Shown piece after piece: positions 1 to 8,479 of a stretch of 42,989 bases of DNA; position 1 is the stretch's first letter, and every line of letters begins with the position of its first letter. Source of the stretch: an uncultured Akkermansia sp. GTDB lineage: Bacteria; Verrucomicrobiota; Verrucomicrobiia; Verrucomicrobiales; Akkermansiaceae. The stretch lies in contig CANQAC010000016.1 of NCBI GenBank assembly GCA_947589345.1, positions 1 to 42,989 of the forward strand, written 5' to 3'. The position numbers were made by a program, and so were the translations under genes. The notes under the pieces were generated by a model that worked only from the letters and a program-made list of their open reading frames with translations, did no database searches and was not told the origin of the DNA.

Positions 1-104
1 TTGCCCAAAAATCGCCAACTCCTCCCATCATCATGCTTCCCTCCCATGAATCTACATTTTCTTGGGACGGATGTGCTTTTTAGGAGATGTATTTCGGATT
101 TTAC

Positions 105-132
105 TTGACATACCGCAAAACGATGGTAGACT
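105..132 (+). promoter_or_regulatory. sigma70-like promoter of rpmE2
   Basis: A perfect TTGACA (105-110) is followed after 16 bases by TAGACT (127-132). Initiation would fall near 139, giving a leader of about 32 bases before the L31 start at 171. No strong Shine-Dalgarno sequence lies in that leader. Confidence 0.65.
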
Positions 133-170
133 CAGCGGCGAGCTGCGATGGAAACGCAGTGCAACGTATT

Positions 171-443
171 ATGAAAAAAGACCTGCATCCCGATTATCAT
201 CCGGTCGTATTCGTGGATATCTCCACGGGTCGCCGTTTCATCACTCGCTCTACTGTAAAGTCTGCCAAGACGGAGGAAATTGATGGTGTGGAGCACTTTG
301 TGGTATCCTGTGGTATCACATCTGACTCGCATCCTTTCTTCACCGGACGCAATCAATTTGTGGACACTGAGGGACGTATTGATAAATTCCAGAAACGTTT
401 CGGAACGGTACGTCGCGCCAAGAAGCCTTCCAAAGCTTCCTGA
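171..443 (+). CDS. rpmE2: 50S ribosomal protein L31, type B
   Basis: The 90-residue product is a component of the large ribosomal subunit. It begins MKKDLHPDYHPVVFVD, the classic opening of type B L31, and contains the typical SDSHPFFTG and DKFQKRF segments. The paired CxxC zinc ligands of the type A form are absent (only one Cys is seen), so this is the zinc-independent type, which in other bacteria substitutes or dominates under zinc limitation. The ATG at 171 is chosen over upstream in-frame starts because the family begins exactly here and because a promoter at 105-132 would otherwise overlap the coding region. It appears to be a single-gene transcript ended by the hairpin at 466-502. Confidence 0.95.
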   Translation: MKKDLHPDYHPVVFVDISTGRRFITRSTVKSAKTEEIDGVEHFVVSCGITSDSHPFFTGRNQFVDTEGRIDKFQKRFGTVRRAKKPSKAS

Positions 444-465
444 CACACCTGCCAATTTTTCAACT

Positions 466-502
466 GACCCGGGTAGCAACGATGCTTGCCCGGGTCTTTT
501 TT
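466..502 (+). terminator. intrinsic terminator of rpmE2
   Basis: The arms GACCCGGG (466-473) and CCCGGGTC (489-496) pair perfectly, and an inner AGCA/TGCT pair extends the stem. Six T residues follow directly. It sits 22 bases after the L31 stop. Confidence 0.9.
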
Positions 503-725
503 CTTTCCATGAATCCATGAGAAGCATGCTCATTGCATCAGGACACACCGCTTCAATACACGATTCCGTGGACACGATGTGCCGCTTGACTCGAATGGCT
601 TTTCGGATTATGTGGTTACAGACGGCGTACCATACGGCGCTCGACAGGCACACCGTGCGCCCAATTGTAGAAAAAAGCGGACAGGACGCACAACGCGTCG
701 TACAACTGGTCGGCACGTCTGTCAT
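503..725. other. intergenic, nothing recognised
   Basis: This stretch lies between the L31 terminator and the 3' end of ispH, whose genes converge. Open frames crossing it on either strand run antisense through L31 or ispH and show no recognisable domain. No clear hairpin with a T tract serves ispH from this side. Confidence 0.5.
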
Positions 726-1922
726 TCAGGGGATATTGCATCCACGCAGCTCTGCAATGCGGCGGATGACCCCTTCAATGATATTGGCCGGGCAAGAAGC
801 CCCTGCTGTGATGCCAATGCGCCACGTGCTACGCAGGTCTGCTGCCTTGGCCGGCAGGGATGTTTTTTCCTCGCAGCGAACTTCAGGGTTGTACGCCAGC
901 ACATAATCCAAATTCGGCAGGCATGCGCTATCACGTACGAAATAGGTGGGCAACCGCTTGGCAGAAATCTGCGCCAAGTGGGAAGTGTTGGAACTATTGT
1001 AGCCACCAATGATGAACATGGAATCAGGTGCCGTGTCCAGCAGATCCAGCAAGGCCTGCTGACGATCCTGCGTGGCGCCGCAAATTGTATCAAAAGCGTG
1101 AAAATGCGAGGTATTACCGTCGCGTTGTTGCACAGCGTTGCGCAGCATGCTCTGAAAACGCGCCGTCTCGCCCTTGAGCATGGTAGTTTGATTGGCCATG
1201 CCAATTTCTTGCAAGTCGGAATCCGGATCAAAACCAGGCGAATGGCAGCCCTCAAAATGCGCCAGAAAGGCGCTCTTGTCACCGCCATGCATCATATAGT
1301 CCGCCAGCATCTGCGCATCCTGTTCACTGTAGATGATCAAGAATCGTCCATGGCGATCCGCTCCGAGGGAATGAGAAGCCGTGGCCATGCTCTCCTCATG
1401 ACGAGCCTTACCGTGGATGATGCTTGTAATGCCCCGTTGAGCGTATGAGCGTACCCTCTGCCACACCTTGATGACATTACCACACGTGCTGTCGATAAGC
1501 TGGACTCCGCGCTCCTCTAAAAGCTTGCGCAATTTCACCGAAACGCCGAAGGCAGGAATAATCACAGCATCGTTCGGACCGAGATGCTCGTAACCCTCTC
1601 CGTCAATATTCCAGGGTAAATGCAATAAGCCCATAGCCTCCAAGCTTGCGTTGACCTCAGGGTTATGAATAATTTCCCCGATGAGCCAGATACGTTTTCC
1701 CTGAAAAACATGGCATGCTGCGTAGGCAATTTCGATAGCACGCTGCACCCCGTCACAAAATCCGAAAGCCTCTGCCAATCGTATTTCCAAACCGGGCAAT
1801 TCCAGCAGGTTCCCATTAGCGCGCACACGATCCACCAAATCACTGCAATATTTCCTGACCTCCGCACGAACCTTCGGTAGAACATCCGGCAATCGTACAT
1901 TAATGCTCTTGGCCATGATCAT
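726..1922 (-). CDS. ispH: 4-hydroxy-3-methylbut-2-enyl diphosphate reductase
   Basis: IspH is the last enzyme of the MEP isoprenoid pathway. It reduces HMBPP to IPP and DMAPP with a [4Fe-4S] cluster. The 398-residue product has the three expected cluster cysteines in GFCDGV (C56), DSTCGNV (C147) and DTICGATQDRQ (C281). It also has the KARHEESMATAS segment and the C-terminal GITAGASCPANIIEGV signature. At about 400 residues, with the RHEE motif, it belongs to the longer plant/cyanobacterial-type subfamily rather than the roughly 315-residue E. coli type. It starts 30 bases after the tRNA-Leu gene on the same strand, so it may share that transcript. A second in-frame ATG two codons in is an alternative start. 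Confidence 0.95.
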   Translation of the reverse strand: MIMAKSINVRLPDVLPKVRAEVRKYCSDLVDRVRANGNLLELPGLEIRLAEAFGFCDGVQRAIEIAYAACHVFQGKRIWLIGEIIHNPEVNASLEAMGLLHLPWNIDGEGYEHLGPNDAVIIPAFGVSVKLRKLLEERGVQLIDSTCGNVIKVWQRVRSYAQRGITSIIHGKARHEESMATASHSLGADRHGRFLIIYSEQDAQMLADYMMHGGDKSAFLAHFEGCHSPGFDPDSDLQEIGMANQTTMLKGETARFQSMLRNAVQQRDGNTSHFHAFDTICGATQDRQQALLDLLDTAPDSMFIIGGYNSSNTSHLAQISAKRLPTYFVRDSACLPNLDYVLAYNPEVRCEEKTSLPAKAADLRSTWRIGITAGASCPANIIEGVIRRIAELRGCNIP

Positions 1923-1952
1923 GTCCCCCAGGCATGAAATTACCTACCCCCG

Positions 1953-2032
1953 TACCGGCTGTGGGACTCGAACCCACACTCGTTAGAACTCGATTTTGAG
2001 TCGAGCGCGTCTACCAATTCCGCCAAGCCGGC
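1953..2032 (-). tRNA. tRNA-Leu (anticodon CAA)
   Basis: Read on the minus strand, the acceptor arms GCCGGCT and AGCCGGT pair (with a terminal G-U) and the D region contains GGTAGACGC. The anticodon stem CTCGA/TCGAG encloses a CTCAAAA loop with anticodon CAA. The T arm is GTGGG-TTCGAGT-CCCAC. The variable arm is about 11 bases, short for a class II tRNA but within the leucine range. The 3' CCA is not encoded. Confidence 0.93.
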
Positions 2033-2045
2033 ATGTCGTTCGCCC

Positions 2046-2074
2046 ATTCAAGCAAAGTCACACCACAAAGTCAA
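2046..2074 (-). promoter_or_regulatory. likely promoter of tRNA-Leu
   Basis: On the minus strand TTGACT (2074-2069) is separated by 17 bases from TTGAAT (2051-2046). Initiation would be about 7 bases before the mature tRNA 5' end at 2032, a spacing usual for tRNA promoters. The -10 element is imperfect. Confidence 0.5.
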
Positions 2075-2410
2075 GTCCTTTTTCACACGTTGTTCATGCC
2101 CGCAATCGGACAAAAATGAGAGCACCGAATGGGGGAAAGGGGGCATGGGATTTATCGTTTGGACAAAAATAGAGTACCATAAAGTCTGTATAATCAACAC
2201 AGGCAATAAGCAAGAAGATATTACAAACATCGCAAAAATGATCCTCGGGACGTGCAAAACATGGCAATAAAGCATCTCAGAAGATCTCAGCAAAGTATCT
2301 TTGTCCGACCTCGATGTCCGACCTCGATGTCCGGCATTTGACGTAAATACGGAAGGGGGAACGTAAAGTTTGAAAGAAATCGTCTCTCTGAAGCGTATCT
2401 ATCCGATAGA
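2075..2410. other. intergenic stretch before the M3 peptidase gene
   Basis: No convincing gene lies here; an 81-codon minus-strand frame has no recognisable features. A TTGACG (2337-2342) and TAAAGT (2363-2368) pair is spaced 20 bases apart, too far for a good sigma70 promoter, so the promoter of the peptidase gene is unresolved. Confidence 0.4.
2301..2334. repeat. 13-bp tandem repeat, 2.6 copies
   Basis: The unit TGTCCGACCTCGA occurs at 2301-2313 and 2314-2326, followed by a partial third copy to 2334. It lies about 80 bases upstream of the M3 peptidase start and could be a regulator-binding array or a simple slippage repeat. Confidence 0.75.
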
Positions 2411-4576
2411 ATGAAGTTACTCCAACTTACAGCATGCTTAATAACGCTGGGGCTGGCAGCAGCGCGCAGCGCAGCCGATGATGAAAAGCATCCATTTTAC
2501 GAAGGCGGTTTGTATCCTGAGTGGGGAGAACTGACACCTAAACAGGGAGCAATTGATCTTCGCGCCGGTATGAGGCTGGCGAAAGAAAGATTGGACAAGA
2601 TTCGCGAGCTTAAGCCCGGTGAAACGAATTACGAGAATGTGTTTGCCGCGTTTGAAAACGCACCCATGGAGATGGAACGAGCCGAGAGCTATTTGCATGT
2701 TCTTGAATCTACCATGGATCATGAAGAACTGCGCAAAGTGCAGGAGGAACTCATCCCGGAAATGACTCTCTTCACGGCCTCCATCACCGCCGACGAAAAA
2801 CTATGGGCCGTCATTAAAACAGCAGCAGCGGCTCCTTGGGTCAAGCAACTCTCCGAGGAAAAACAGCGTTACATTCAACAAGTAGTCGACTCATTTCACG
2901 ATAGCGGCGCCGACCTTACCCCGGAACAAAAAGAGCGCCTCTCCCAAATTCTGCGGGAGCTTTCCACATTGACCAACCAATTTGATAAGAACGTACTGGA
3001 TGCCACTAACTCGTGGCAATGGATCATCAGCGATCCCGCTCAGTTGTCCGGCATGTCAAAAGAATGGATGGCACGCGCCCAAGCAGATGCCTTGCGCGAA
3101 GGGTACGGTTCAGCGGAGGAACCTAAGTGGCTTATTACACTTCAGGAACCCAGCGTACTTGAAGTGATGCGCTCCTGTGATATAGAGGCAACGCGGAAAC
3201 GTTGTTGGGAGGCCCTCTCATCGGTTGGACGGGATGACCCGTACGACAACGCGAGCATCGTAGCGCGCGTGATGGAACTACGCAAAGAAATGGCCCGGTT
3301 ACTCGGCTTTTCTTCTTTCGCTGATTTGACGCTGGCGCACCGCATGGCCGCCAATGGTCAACAAGCCATGGGCTTTATTGATGATATGATGAAAAAAGTA
3401 AAGCCGGCCTTTGATGCTGAAATCTCGCAGCTGCTCGGCTTTATCTCCCAATGCAAGGGAGTCAAGGAGGAGAAGCTTAACCCGTGGGATACCTCGTATT
3501 ATATGCGTAAATTGGCCAAAGAGCTCTTCTCATTTGATACGGAACTTCTGCGCCCATACCAGGAATGCAACCGCGTATTGAACGGCATGTTTGCCATCTT
3601 TGAAAAATTGTACTCTATCCGGATTCAGGAACTACCGACGCGCTATGCCGGCATGTCTGAACCGCCGGCAGAAGGGGCTGTGGCCGTTTGGCACCCTGAG
3701 GTACGGGTATTCGCTGTTCATGATGTGGCGACAGGAACACACCTCGGTTCATTTTACATGGATCTGTTTCCTCGCAACTCCAAACGCGGTGGCGCCTGGG
3801 TGCAACCGCTCGACTACGGCACACCGGCACACGATGGTCGCCCTCATTCTCCTCATCTGGCGATACTGGTGGCAAATCTCAGCCCAGCCACGGAGGATCA
3901 CCCGGCACTCTTTTCACACCTGGATGTGGAAACCGTGTTTCATGAATTTGGGCATATGATGCACTGCATGCTTGGCGACACGGAACTACGCTCTCACTGC
4001 GGAACGAGCGTGGCATGGGACTTTGTGGAACTGCCGAGCCAAATGAATGAAAACTGGACCTGGGAGCCGGAGAGTCTGCGTACCTTTGCCACGCATTATC
4101 AAACGGGACAAAGCATACCGGATGACTACCTTGAAAAAATGCAGAAGGTTCGATTCTTTTTCCCTGCCTATGATAATATGAACCAGCTTTGCATCGCCAA
4201 ACTTGACATGGAGATGCACATCAACTACGCAGACAAGTTCTGGGGCAAGGATCTGGATGAGGCAACTCAAGAATTGCTTGCGCTATGGAGGGCGCCGTAT
4301 AGTCGTCTTATCCCTTCCATTATGCGGACACTGACTCACTGCATTTCGGGGGGATATGCCGCGGGATACTACTCTTACAAGTGGTCGGAAGTCCTGGCTG
4401 CAGATGTCTTCACGCGATTCCTGAAACAGGGCATACTCAATCCCGAAACGGGTGCAGCCTACCGGCGTGAAATTCTCTCCAAAGGAGACAGCAAACCCGC
4501 CGCTGAGCTTTATCGTAACTTTATGGGAAGAGATCCGAATCCCGACGCTTTGCTACAAAAACAGGGGCTTCAGTAA
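2411..4576 (+). CDS. M3 family zinc metallopeptidase (oligopeptidase A / dipeptidyl carboxypeptidase type), secreted
   Basis: The 721-residue protein has the catalytic zinc motif HEFGH at residues 511-515. The third ligand Glu540 lies in FVELPSQ, 29 residues after His511, exactly the thimet oligopeptidase spacing. A C-terminal AAGYYSYKWSEVLAADVF segment is also diagnostic of family M3A. These enzymes cleave short peptides. A hydrophobic N-terminus of about 22 residues, ending near ARSAA, looks like a Sec signal peptide, so this copy probably works in the periplasm, unlike cytoplasmic E. coli OpdA. It converges with priA, 19 bases away, with no obvious terminator between. The exact substrate class (OpdA or Dcp) cannot be decided here. 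Confidence 0.92.
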   Translation: MKLLQLTACLITLGLAAARSAADDEKHPFYEGGLYPEWGELTPKQGAIDLRAGMRLAKERLDKIRELKPGETNYENVFAAFENAPMEMERAESYLHVLESTMDHEELRKVQEELIPEMTLFTASITADEKLWAVIKTAAAAPWVKQLSEEKQRYIQQVVDSFHDSGADLTPEQKERLSQILRELSTLTNQFDKNVLDATNSWQWIISDPAQLSGMSKEWMARAQADALREGYGSAEEPKWLITLQEPSVLEVMRSCDIEATRKRCWEALSSVGRDDPYDNASIVARVMELRKEMARLLGFSSFADLTLAHRMAANGQQAMGFIDDMMKKVKPAFDAEISQLLGFISQCKGVKEEKLNPWDTSYYMRKLAKELFSFDTELLRPYQECNRVLNGMFAIFEKLYSIRIQELPTRYAGMSEPPAEGAVAVWHPEVRVFAVHDVATGTHLGSFYMDLFPRNSKRGGAWVQPLDYGTPAHDGRPHSPHLAILVANLSPATEDHPALFSHLDVETVFHEFGHMMHCMLGDTELRSHCGTSVAWDFVELPSQMNENWTWEPESLRTFATHYQTGQSIPDDYLEKMQKVRFFFPAYDNMNQLCIAKLDMEMHINYADKFWGKDLDEATQELLALWRAPYSRLIPSIMRTLTHCISGGYAAGYYSYKWSEVLAADVFTRFLKQGILNPETGAAYRREILSKGDSKPAAELYRNFMGRDPNPDALLQKQGLQ

Positions 4577-4595
4577 ATCCAGTCCGGCACGCGCC

Positions 4596-6872
4596 TCACA
4601 TGAAGTTGTACGCGTCAATGTCCAGAGTGATTACAACATCCTCCCCGGGCGCAAGGCGATTGATTTGCTCGGAAACGAGGTCTGAGATCGCGCGCGCGCG
4701 CGGAGCTTTAATAACGCACTGAAAACGAAACTGTCCGTACGCCTTTGGGAGAGGCGCTGGCAGAGGGTCGCTAATTGCTGTATTGGGAGGCAACACGGCG
4801 AGCAAGCATTTGTACAAAGTAGCAAGCGCAAAGGACGCCACATCCTCCTGCTCCGAACGCACCGTGAGGACCGCGAGATGTGAGTATGGGGGGAACCCGA
4901 ACTTCTCACGCAATCCCAGTTCATTCTCAGCAAATCCATCCGTATCGTGGCGGCGAGCAAACTGAATAGCTGAGGCCTGAGGAGAGTATGTTTGGATGAT
5001 CACCTCGCCTTCTACCTCACCTCGGCCTGCGCGGCCGGCCACTTGGGTCAGCAGCTGAAAAGTGCGCTCTGCAGCGCGGGGATCCGGCACACAAAGTCCT
5101 AAATCAGCGTTCAATACACCGACCAAAGTCACTCCGGGGAAATCTAATCCCTTTGATATCATTTGCGTACCTAGAAGAATATCTGCGCGATGTGCACGAA
5201 AGTCATCCAAGATCTCCCGCAGGGCATTTTTCCGCACGGTTACATCAGCATCCACCCGGCGAATTCGTGCCTGAGGAAAACTTCGCTTGAGTACAGCCTC
5301 CACCTTCTGCGTACCGTATCCTTCCAATAAAATTCCGCGTGAGTGGCACTCAGGACATGAATCCGGCACCACCGCACGGTACCCGCAGATATGACATACC
5401 AGACGGTTTTCCGAAAGGTGGTAGGTAAGAGGCAAGGAGCAATGCTCGCAAGTGACTACATGACCACAATCCGGGCATTGCAAGGCACGCGCAAAACCAC
5501 GGCGATTGAGCAGCAGAATAGATTGCTCCCCCTTGCGAAGGCGGTCTTCCAATGCGCAACGTAAGCGTTCTGAAAGTATACCTAAGTACTTTTTATCTTT
5601 TGGTTCGGTACGCATATCCAGTACTCGGGTCAATGGAAGACGGCGGTCATCCGCACGTTTATCCATTCGCACAAGCCTGTACTTGCCGCGGCGTGCATTA
5701 AAAATAGACTCCAACGACGGCGTGGCTGATCCGAGAACAACGGCGGCACCTTCGAGGCGTGCGCGCAGCACAGCAAGATCTCTGCCATGGTAGCGCGGAC
5801 TACTCTCCTGTTTGTAGGAGGAATCATGCTCCTCATCCACAATGATCAATCCGAGATTAGAGACCGGAGCAAAGAGAGCTGAACGCGGACCGATGACGAT
5901 GCGCGCCGTAGCTCGTCGAATGGAGTGCCACTCATCAAAGCGTTCTCCGTCACTCATAGCGCTGTGCAATATCGCGACAGAGCCCGGGTTATCCGCAAAA
6001 CGGCTCTTAAAACGGGACATGGTCTGCGGAGTGAGTGAAATTTCCGGCACGAGGATGAGAACCCCCTTCCCCTGCTCCACCACCTGTGCAGCCGCCTGCA
6101 TATACACTTCAGTTTTGCCGGAGCCGGTTACACCCTGCAACAGAATCGGACGAGAATCTTTTTCACGACATGCCTGCAAGATGGCCTGCAAAGCGAGTTC
6201 CTGCTCCTCGTTCAATGGCATGGGTTTTGTAGGCGCAAATTGCTCAGTCCCCGCAGGGTCCCGGTACACGGCACGATCTTCAATACGCACAATTCCCTGC
6301 TCGGCCAGAGCGCGACAGGGAGCGAGCGACGATGTTCCTCCCAAGGCCGACAGAAATTCACCTTCCTGGCTATCCATCAGATAGCGCAGAATAGCTGCCC
6401 GTCGCGGCGCCCGGGCGTTGATGCGATTCATCTCGTCATCTGTCGGTCGACGTAGCAATATGATATATTTCTGCGTTTTTTCCTCATGGCGTTCGCGACG
6501 CACAGGCTCCGGCACAATGCAGCGCAGCATCTGCTCAACAGGTACGGCATAATAAGCTGCCGCCCACTCCGCCAAATCCATGAGCGCGGGGGATACAACC
6601 GGATCTTTCTCAATAAGACGCACCAATGATTTGAGTGGATATTCCTGATCGGCCGAAACAAGCGCCATGACCGTACCGGTCGTTTTCCGGCTACGCAGTG
6701 GAACTTCCACGCGACAACCCCGCTGCACCCGCATACCGGGCGGCACCGCGTAATCCAGCACCATATCACTCAGGCCATCCACCAACACCCGCGCGGCCGA
6801 CGTAGCCACTGCAGTCTCAAAGAGCCCGCCCAATCCTTGAGATTGAGGAGGCGGTTGGGGAGTACCGCTCAT
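4596..6872 (-). CDS. priA: primosomal protein N', replication restart helicase
   Basis: PriA is the 3'-5' DNA helicase that reloads the replisome at collapsed forks. The 758-residue product has Walker A GVTGSGKT (247-254), the DEEHD box (346-350) and GSATPS (381-386). It carries eight zinc-binding cysteines in the usual insert (C466, C469, C475, C478, C493, C496, C506, C509). The helicase C-terminal motifs GTQMISKGLDFP and QVAGRAGRG follow. The length is slightly above the E. coli protein (732). Its start codon overlaps the stop of the upstream KH gene in an ATGA, indicating translational coupling within one operon. Confidence 0.97.
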   Translation of the reverse strand: MSGTPQPPPQSQGLGGLFETAVATSAARVLVDGLSDMVLDYAVPPGMRVQRGCRVEVPLRSRKTTGTVMALVSADQEYPLKSLVRLIEKDPVVSPALMDLAEWAAAYYAVPVEQMLRCIVPEPVRRERHEEKTQKYIILLRRPTDDEMNRINARAPRRAAILRYLMDSQEGEFLSALGGTSSLAPCRALAEQGIVRIEDRAVYRDPAGTEQFAPTKPMPLNEEQELALQAILQACREKDSRPILLQGVTGSGKTEVYMQAAAQVVEQGKGVLILVPEISLTPQTMSRFKSRFADNPGSVAILHSAMSDGERFDEWHSIRRATARIVIGPRSALFAPVSNLGLIIVDEEHDSSYKQESSPRYHGRDLAVLRARLEGAAVVLGSATPSLESIFNARRGKYRLVRMDKRADDRRLPLTRVLDMRTEPKDKKYLGILSERLRCALEDRLRKGEQSILLLNRRGFARALQCPDCGHVVTCEHCSLPLTYHLSENRLVCHICGYRAVVPDSCPECHSRGILLEGYGTQKVEAVLKRSFPQARIRRVDADVTVRKNALREILDDFRAHRADILLGTQMISKGLDFPGVTLVGVLNADLGLCVPDPRAAERTFQLLTQVAGRAGRGEVEGEVIIQTYSPQASAIQFARRHDTDGFAENELGLREKFGFPPYSHLAVLTVRSEQEDVASFALATLYKCLLAVLPPNTAISDPLPAPLPKAYGQFRFQCVIKAPRARAISDLVSEQINRLAPGEDVVITLDIDAYNFM

Positions 6873-7144
6873 TCATCCACCTCATCGCTGGAGATCATGC
6901 GAACGACCACACGCTTCCCCTGTTTTTCCCCGGCAGCTTTTGCAAGAGAACGTATGGCCGACGCGGTCATCCCGCTGCGTCCGATGAGCAAGGGTATATC
7001 CTCCGGCGATACCACCAGGCGAAATCGCACCATATTGTGATCCGCTGATTGTGCCACGCGCAGCTCAGCCTGCTCCGGGTGTTTCAACAAAGGCCTAGTG
7101 ACGGTAAGCAAATAACGTCCGACTGTTTCAATGAGTTTTTGCAT
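6869..7144 (-). CDS. khpA: KH-domain RNA-binding protein, KhpA-like
   Basis: The 91-residue protein contains a single KH domain with the nucleic-acid-binding GxxG loop in IGRSGMTASAIRSL near residue 53. This is the signature of the KhpA/YlqC family, small RNA-binding proteins that act with KhpB/Jag in several bacteria. In many genomes the gene lies beside rpsP and rimM; here it is the first gene of a two-gene operon with priA, which it overlaps by four bases. A good promoter lies 43-72 bases upstream. The family assignment is firm, the precise role here is inferred. Confidence 0.85.
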   Translation of the reverse strand: MQKLIETVGRYLLTVTRPLLKHPEQAELRVAQSADHNMVRFRLVVSPEDIPLLIGRSGMTASAIRSLAKAAGEKQGKRVVVRMISSDEVDE

Positions 7145-7186
7145 GGTTGCGAAATTGGTTAGGAAAAGAACCGAATTGATGCCGCT

Positions 7187-7216
7187 ATCTTACCGCGTAG
7201 TCTCCACTTATGTCAA
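7187..7216 (-). promoter_or_regulatory. sigma70-like promoter of khpA-priA
   Basis: On the minus strand TTGACA (7216-7211) and TAAGAT (7192-7187) are 18 bases apart. Initiation near 7180 leaves a leader of about 35 bases to the khpA-like start at 7144. Confidence 0.65.
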
Positions 7217-7261
7217 GCTCCTTTCAACCTAAGTTCATGGCATCCGCGCGGGACAGCCATA

Positions 7262-8251
7262 TCACAATCCGATATACCTAGTACGCAACAACTCACTGCT
7301 GCGATGCCCCATTTCGACCTGAAGCAGGTGGTAACTGCGGCAGACTTTCAGAAAACGTGTTGCGAAGGTATGCCGGAGCACATCCGGACGCCAGCATGTT
7401 CCATGGCGAGCGTGCCAACCGGCGACTCGGTGCAATTCTCCCCAATGCCTTACCCAATTGGGAGGACACAGCTTCTGTGTGGCAGCCGGTCGCTTTTGTT
7501 GGCACACCAGTCCCAGCACTTGTGCCAACGGCTCTTGGATCGTCACATGGCGCGCCCCACCGGTTTTACTATGTTCGGGCAAAATGCTAATCACGCGCTC
7601 ATCCAAATGGACTTGTTCCCAAGTAAGACGCGCCACCTCATGCGGGCGTACGCCTGCATAGAGCATGGTGGCCACGGCAGGCAGGCAAATTCCTCCCTCA
7701 TAATTTCGTGAAACCTCCATGAGTCTTTCTTCTTCCTCCCGGGTGAGAATGGGGATGCGCTGCTCCGTTACCCGAGGAACCGGCACGCGTCGCACCGGGT
7801 TGTCAGCACACCATCCATGACGTATCGCCGAGGAAAATATGCCGGAAAGAGCGGTACGAGCCTTCCGTCGCTGGCTCGGAGTGCTGAAAGCCTCATTAAT
7901 CCATGCCATACACTCCTCCGTGCGTATCGTACGAACCCGTCGTTTTGCGAGTTCGGGACATCTTTTGATGAATCGTCGCGCCACATATCTTAAATCATTC
8001 AACGTTCTCTTCCTCCTCCCCGATCGATCCTCCAGCGCCACTTCCACCGCCCGTTCAAACGTCACGGTCTTCCCCCGCCTCCTTAATTCCGTCTCTCCAA
8101 CCACCAAGCACTTCTCAGCTCGTCTCAGACTTCCTCTTCCCAACCGCCGCGCCAGCGATAGAAATCTCACAACATCACTGACCTCCACGTCCATATCTCT
8201 TACGAGTACTAACAATGCGCCTTCTGCTTCCAGTTTTTCAGTGTCTTTCAT
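7262..8251 (-). CDS. tyrosine recombinase / phage-type integrase
   Basis: The 329-residue protein has an N-terminal SAM-like core-binding domain (roughly residues 65-150) and a C-terminal catalytic domain. Catalytic residues can be assigned as R202 (AGVRPHEVARL), K229 (HSKTGGARH), R293 (VLRHTFAT), H316 (MGHRSSE) and nucleophile Y326 (RTRYIGL). The first His of the HxxR box is replaced by Asp290. The enzyme cuts and rejoins DNA site-specifically. No phage, integron or conjugation genes accompany it and no attachment repeats are visible nearby. It could be a remnant integrase or a dedicated inversion or resolution enzyme. A 13-bp palindrome lies 27 bases upstream of its start and is shared with the divergent barrel gene. 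Confidence 0.85.
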   Translation of the reverse strand: MKDTEKLEAEGALLVLVRDMDVEVSDVVRFLSLARRLGRGSLRRAEKCLVVGETELRRRGKTVTFERAVEVALEDRSGRRKRTLNDLRYVARRFIKRCPELAKRRVRTIRTEECMAWINEAFSTPSQRRKARTALSGIFSSAIRHGWCADNPVRRVPVPRVTEQRIPILTREEEERLMEVSRNYEGGICLPAVATMLYAGVRPHEVARLTWEQVHLDERVISILPEHSKTGGARHVTIQEPLAQVLGLVCQQKRPAATQKLCPPNWVRHWGELHRVAGWHARHGTCWRPDVLRHTFATRFLKVCRSYHLLQVEMGHRSSELLRTRYIGL

Positions 8252-8277
8252 CTTTTTATTTCGTTGCTTTGCTTACT

Positions 8278-8290
8278 GTATTTGAAATAC
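8278..8290. promoter_or_regulatory. palindromic operator-like site upstream of the recombinase
   Basis: The sequence GTATTTGAAATAC is a perfect 6+1+6 palindrome. It lies 27 bases upstream of the recombinase start. The reverse complement of the same 13-mer occurs at 8432-8444 in the promoter of the divergent gene. Confidence 0.6.
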
Positions 8291-8422
8291 GTACGCTTTT
8301 GAGCATATCTTACTCATAATAAAACGATAGAAAAATGCCAACATGTTGCTTTTTTCCCCCGAGAGGAATGAGCCGTTTTTGCAAGTCCTTGAAAAAAAAG
8401 AGAATTTTTTCTCATTGATGGC

Positions 8423-8452
8423 TTGACATACGTATTTCAAATACGCTATACT
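8423..8452 (+). promoter_or_regulatory. promoter with embedded operator, outer-membrane barrel gene
   Basis: TTGACA (8423-8428) and TATACT (8447-8452) are spaced 18 bases apart. The palindrome GTATTTCAAATAC (8432-8444) fills the spacer, the classical position for a repressor site. Initiation near 8459 gives a leader of about 20 bases. Confidence 0.75.
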
Positions 8453-8479
8453 CGTGCCGTCCGAACGGACAATTTTCCT

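Noticed and set aside
132..725. 197-codon minus-strand open frame
   Set aside because: It runs antisense through rpmE2 and its terminator, is Cys/Ser-rich without domains, and ends inside the L31 promoter region.
2048..2293. 81-codon minus-strand open frame between tRNA-Leu and the M3 peptidase
   Set aside because: It overlaps the tRNA promoter, has no recognisable features and no supporting context.
7262..8251. Integrase as evidence for a prophage or genomic island here
   Set aside because: No phage, relaxase or toxin genes adjoin it, flanking genes are housekeeping, and no direct att repeats or tRNA target are next to it.
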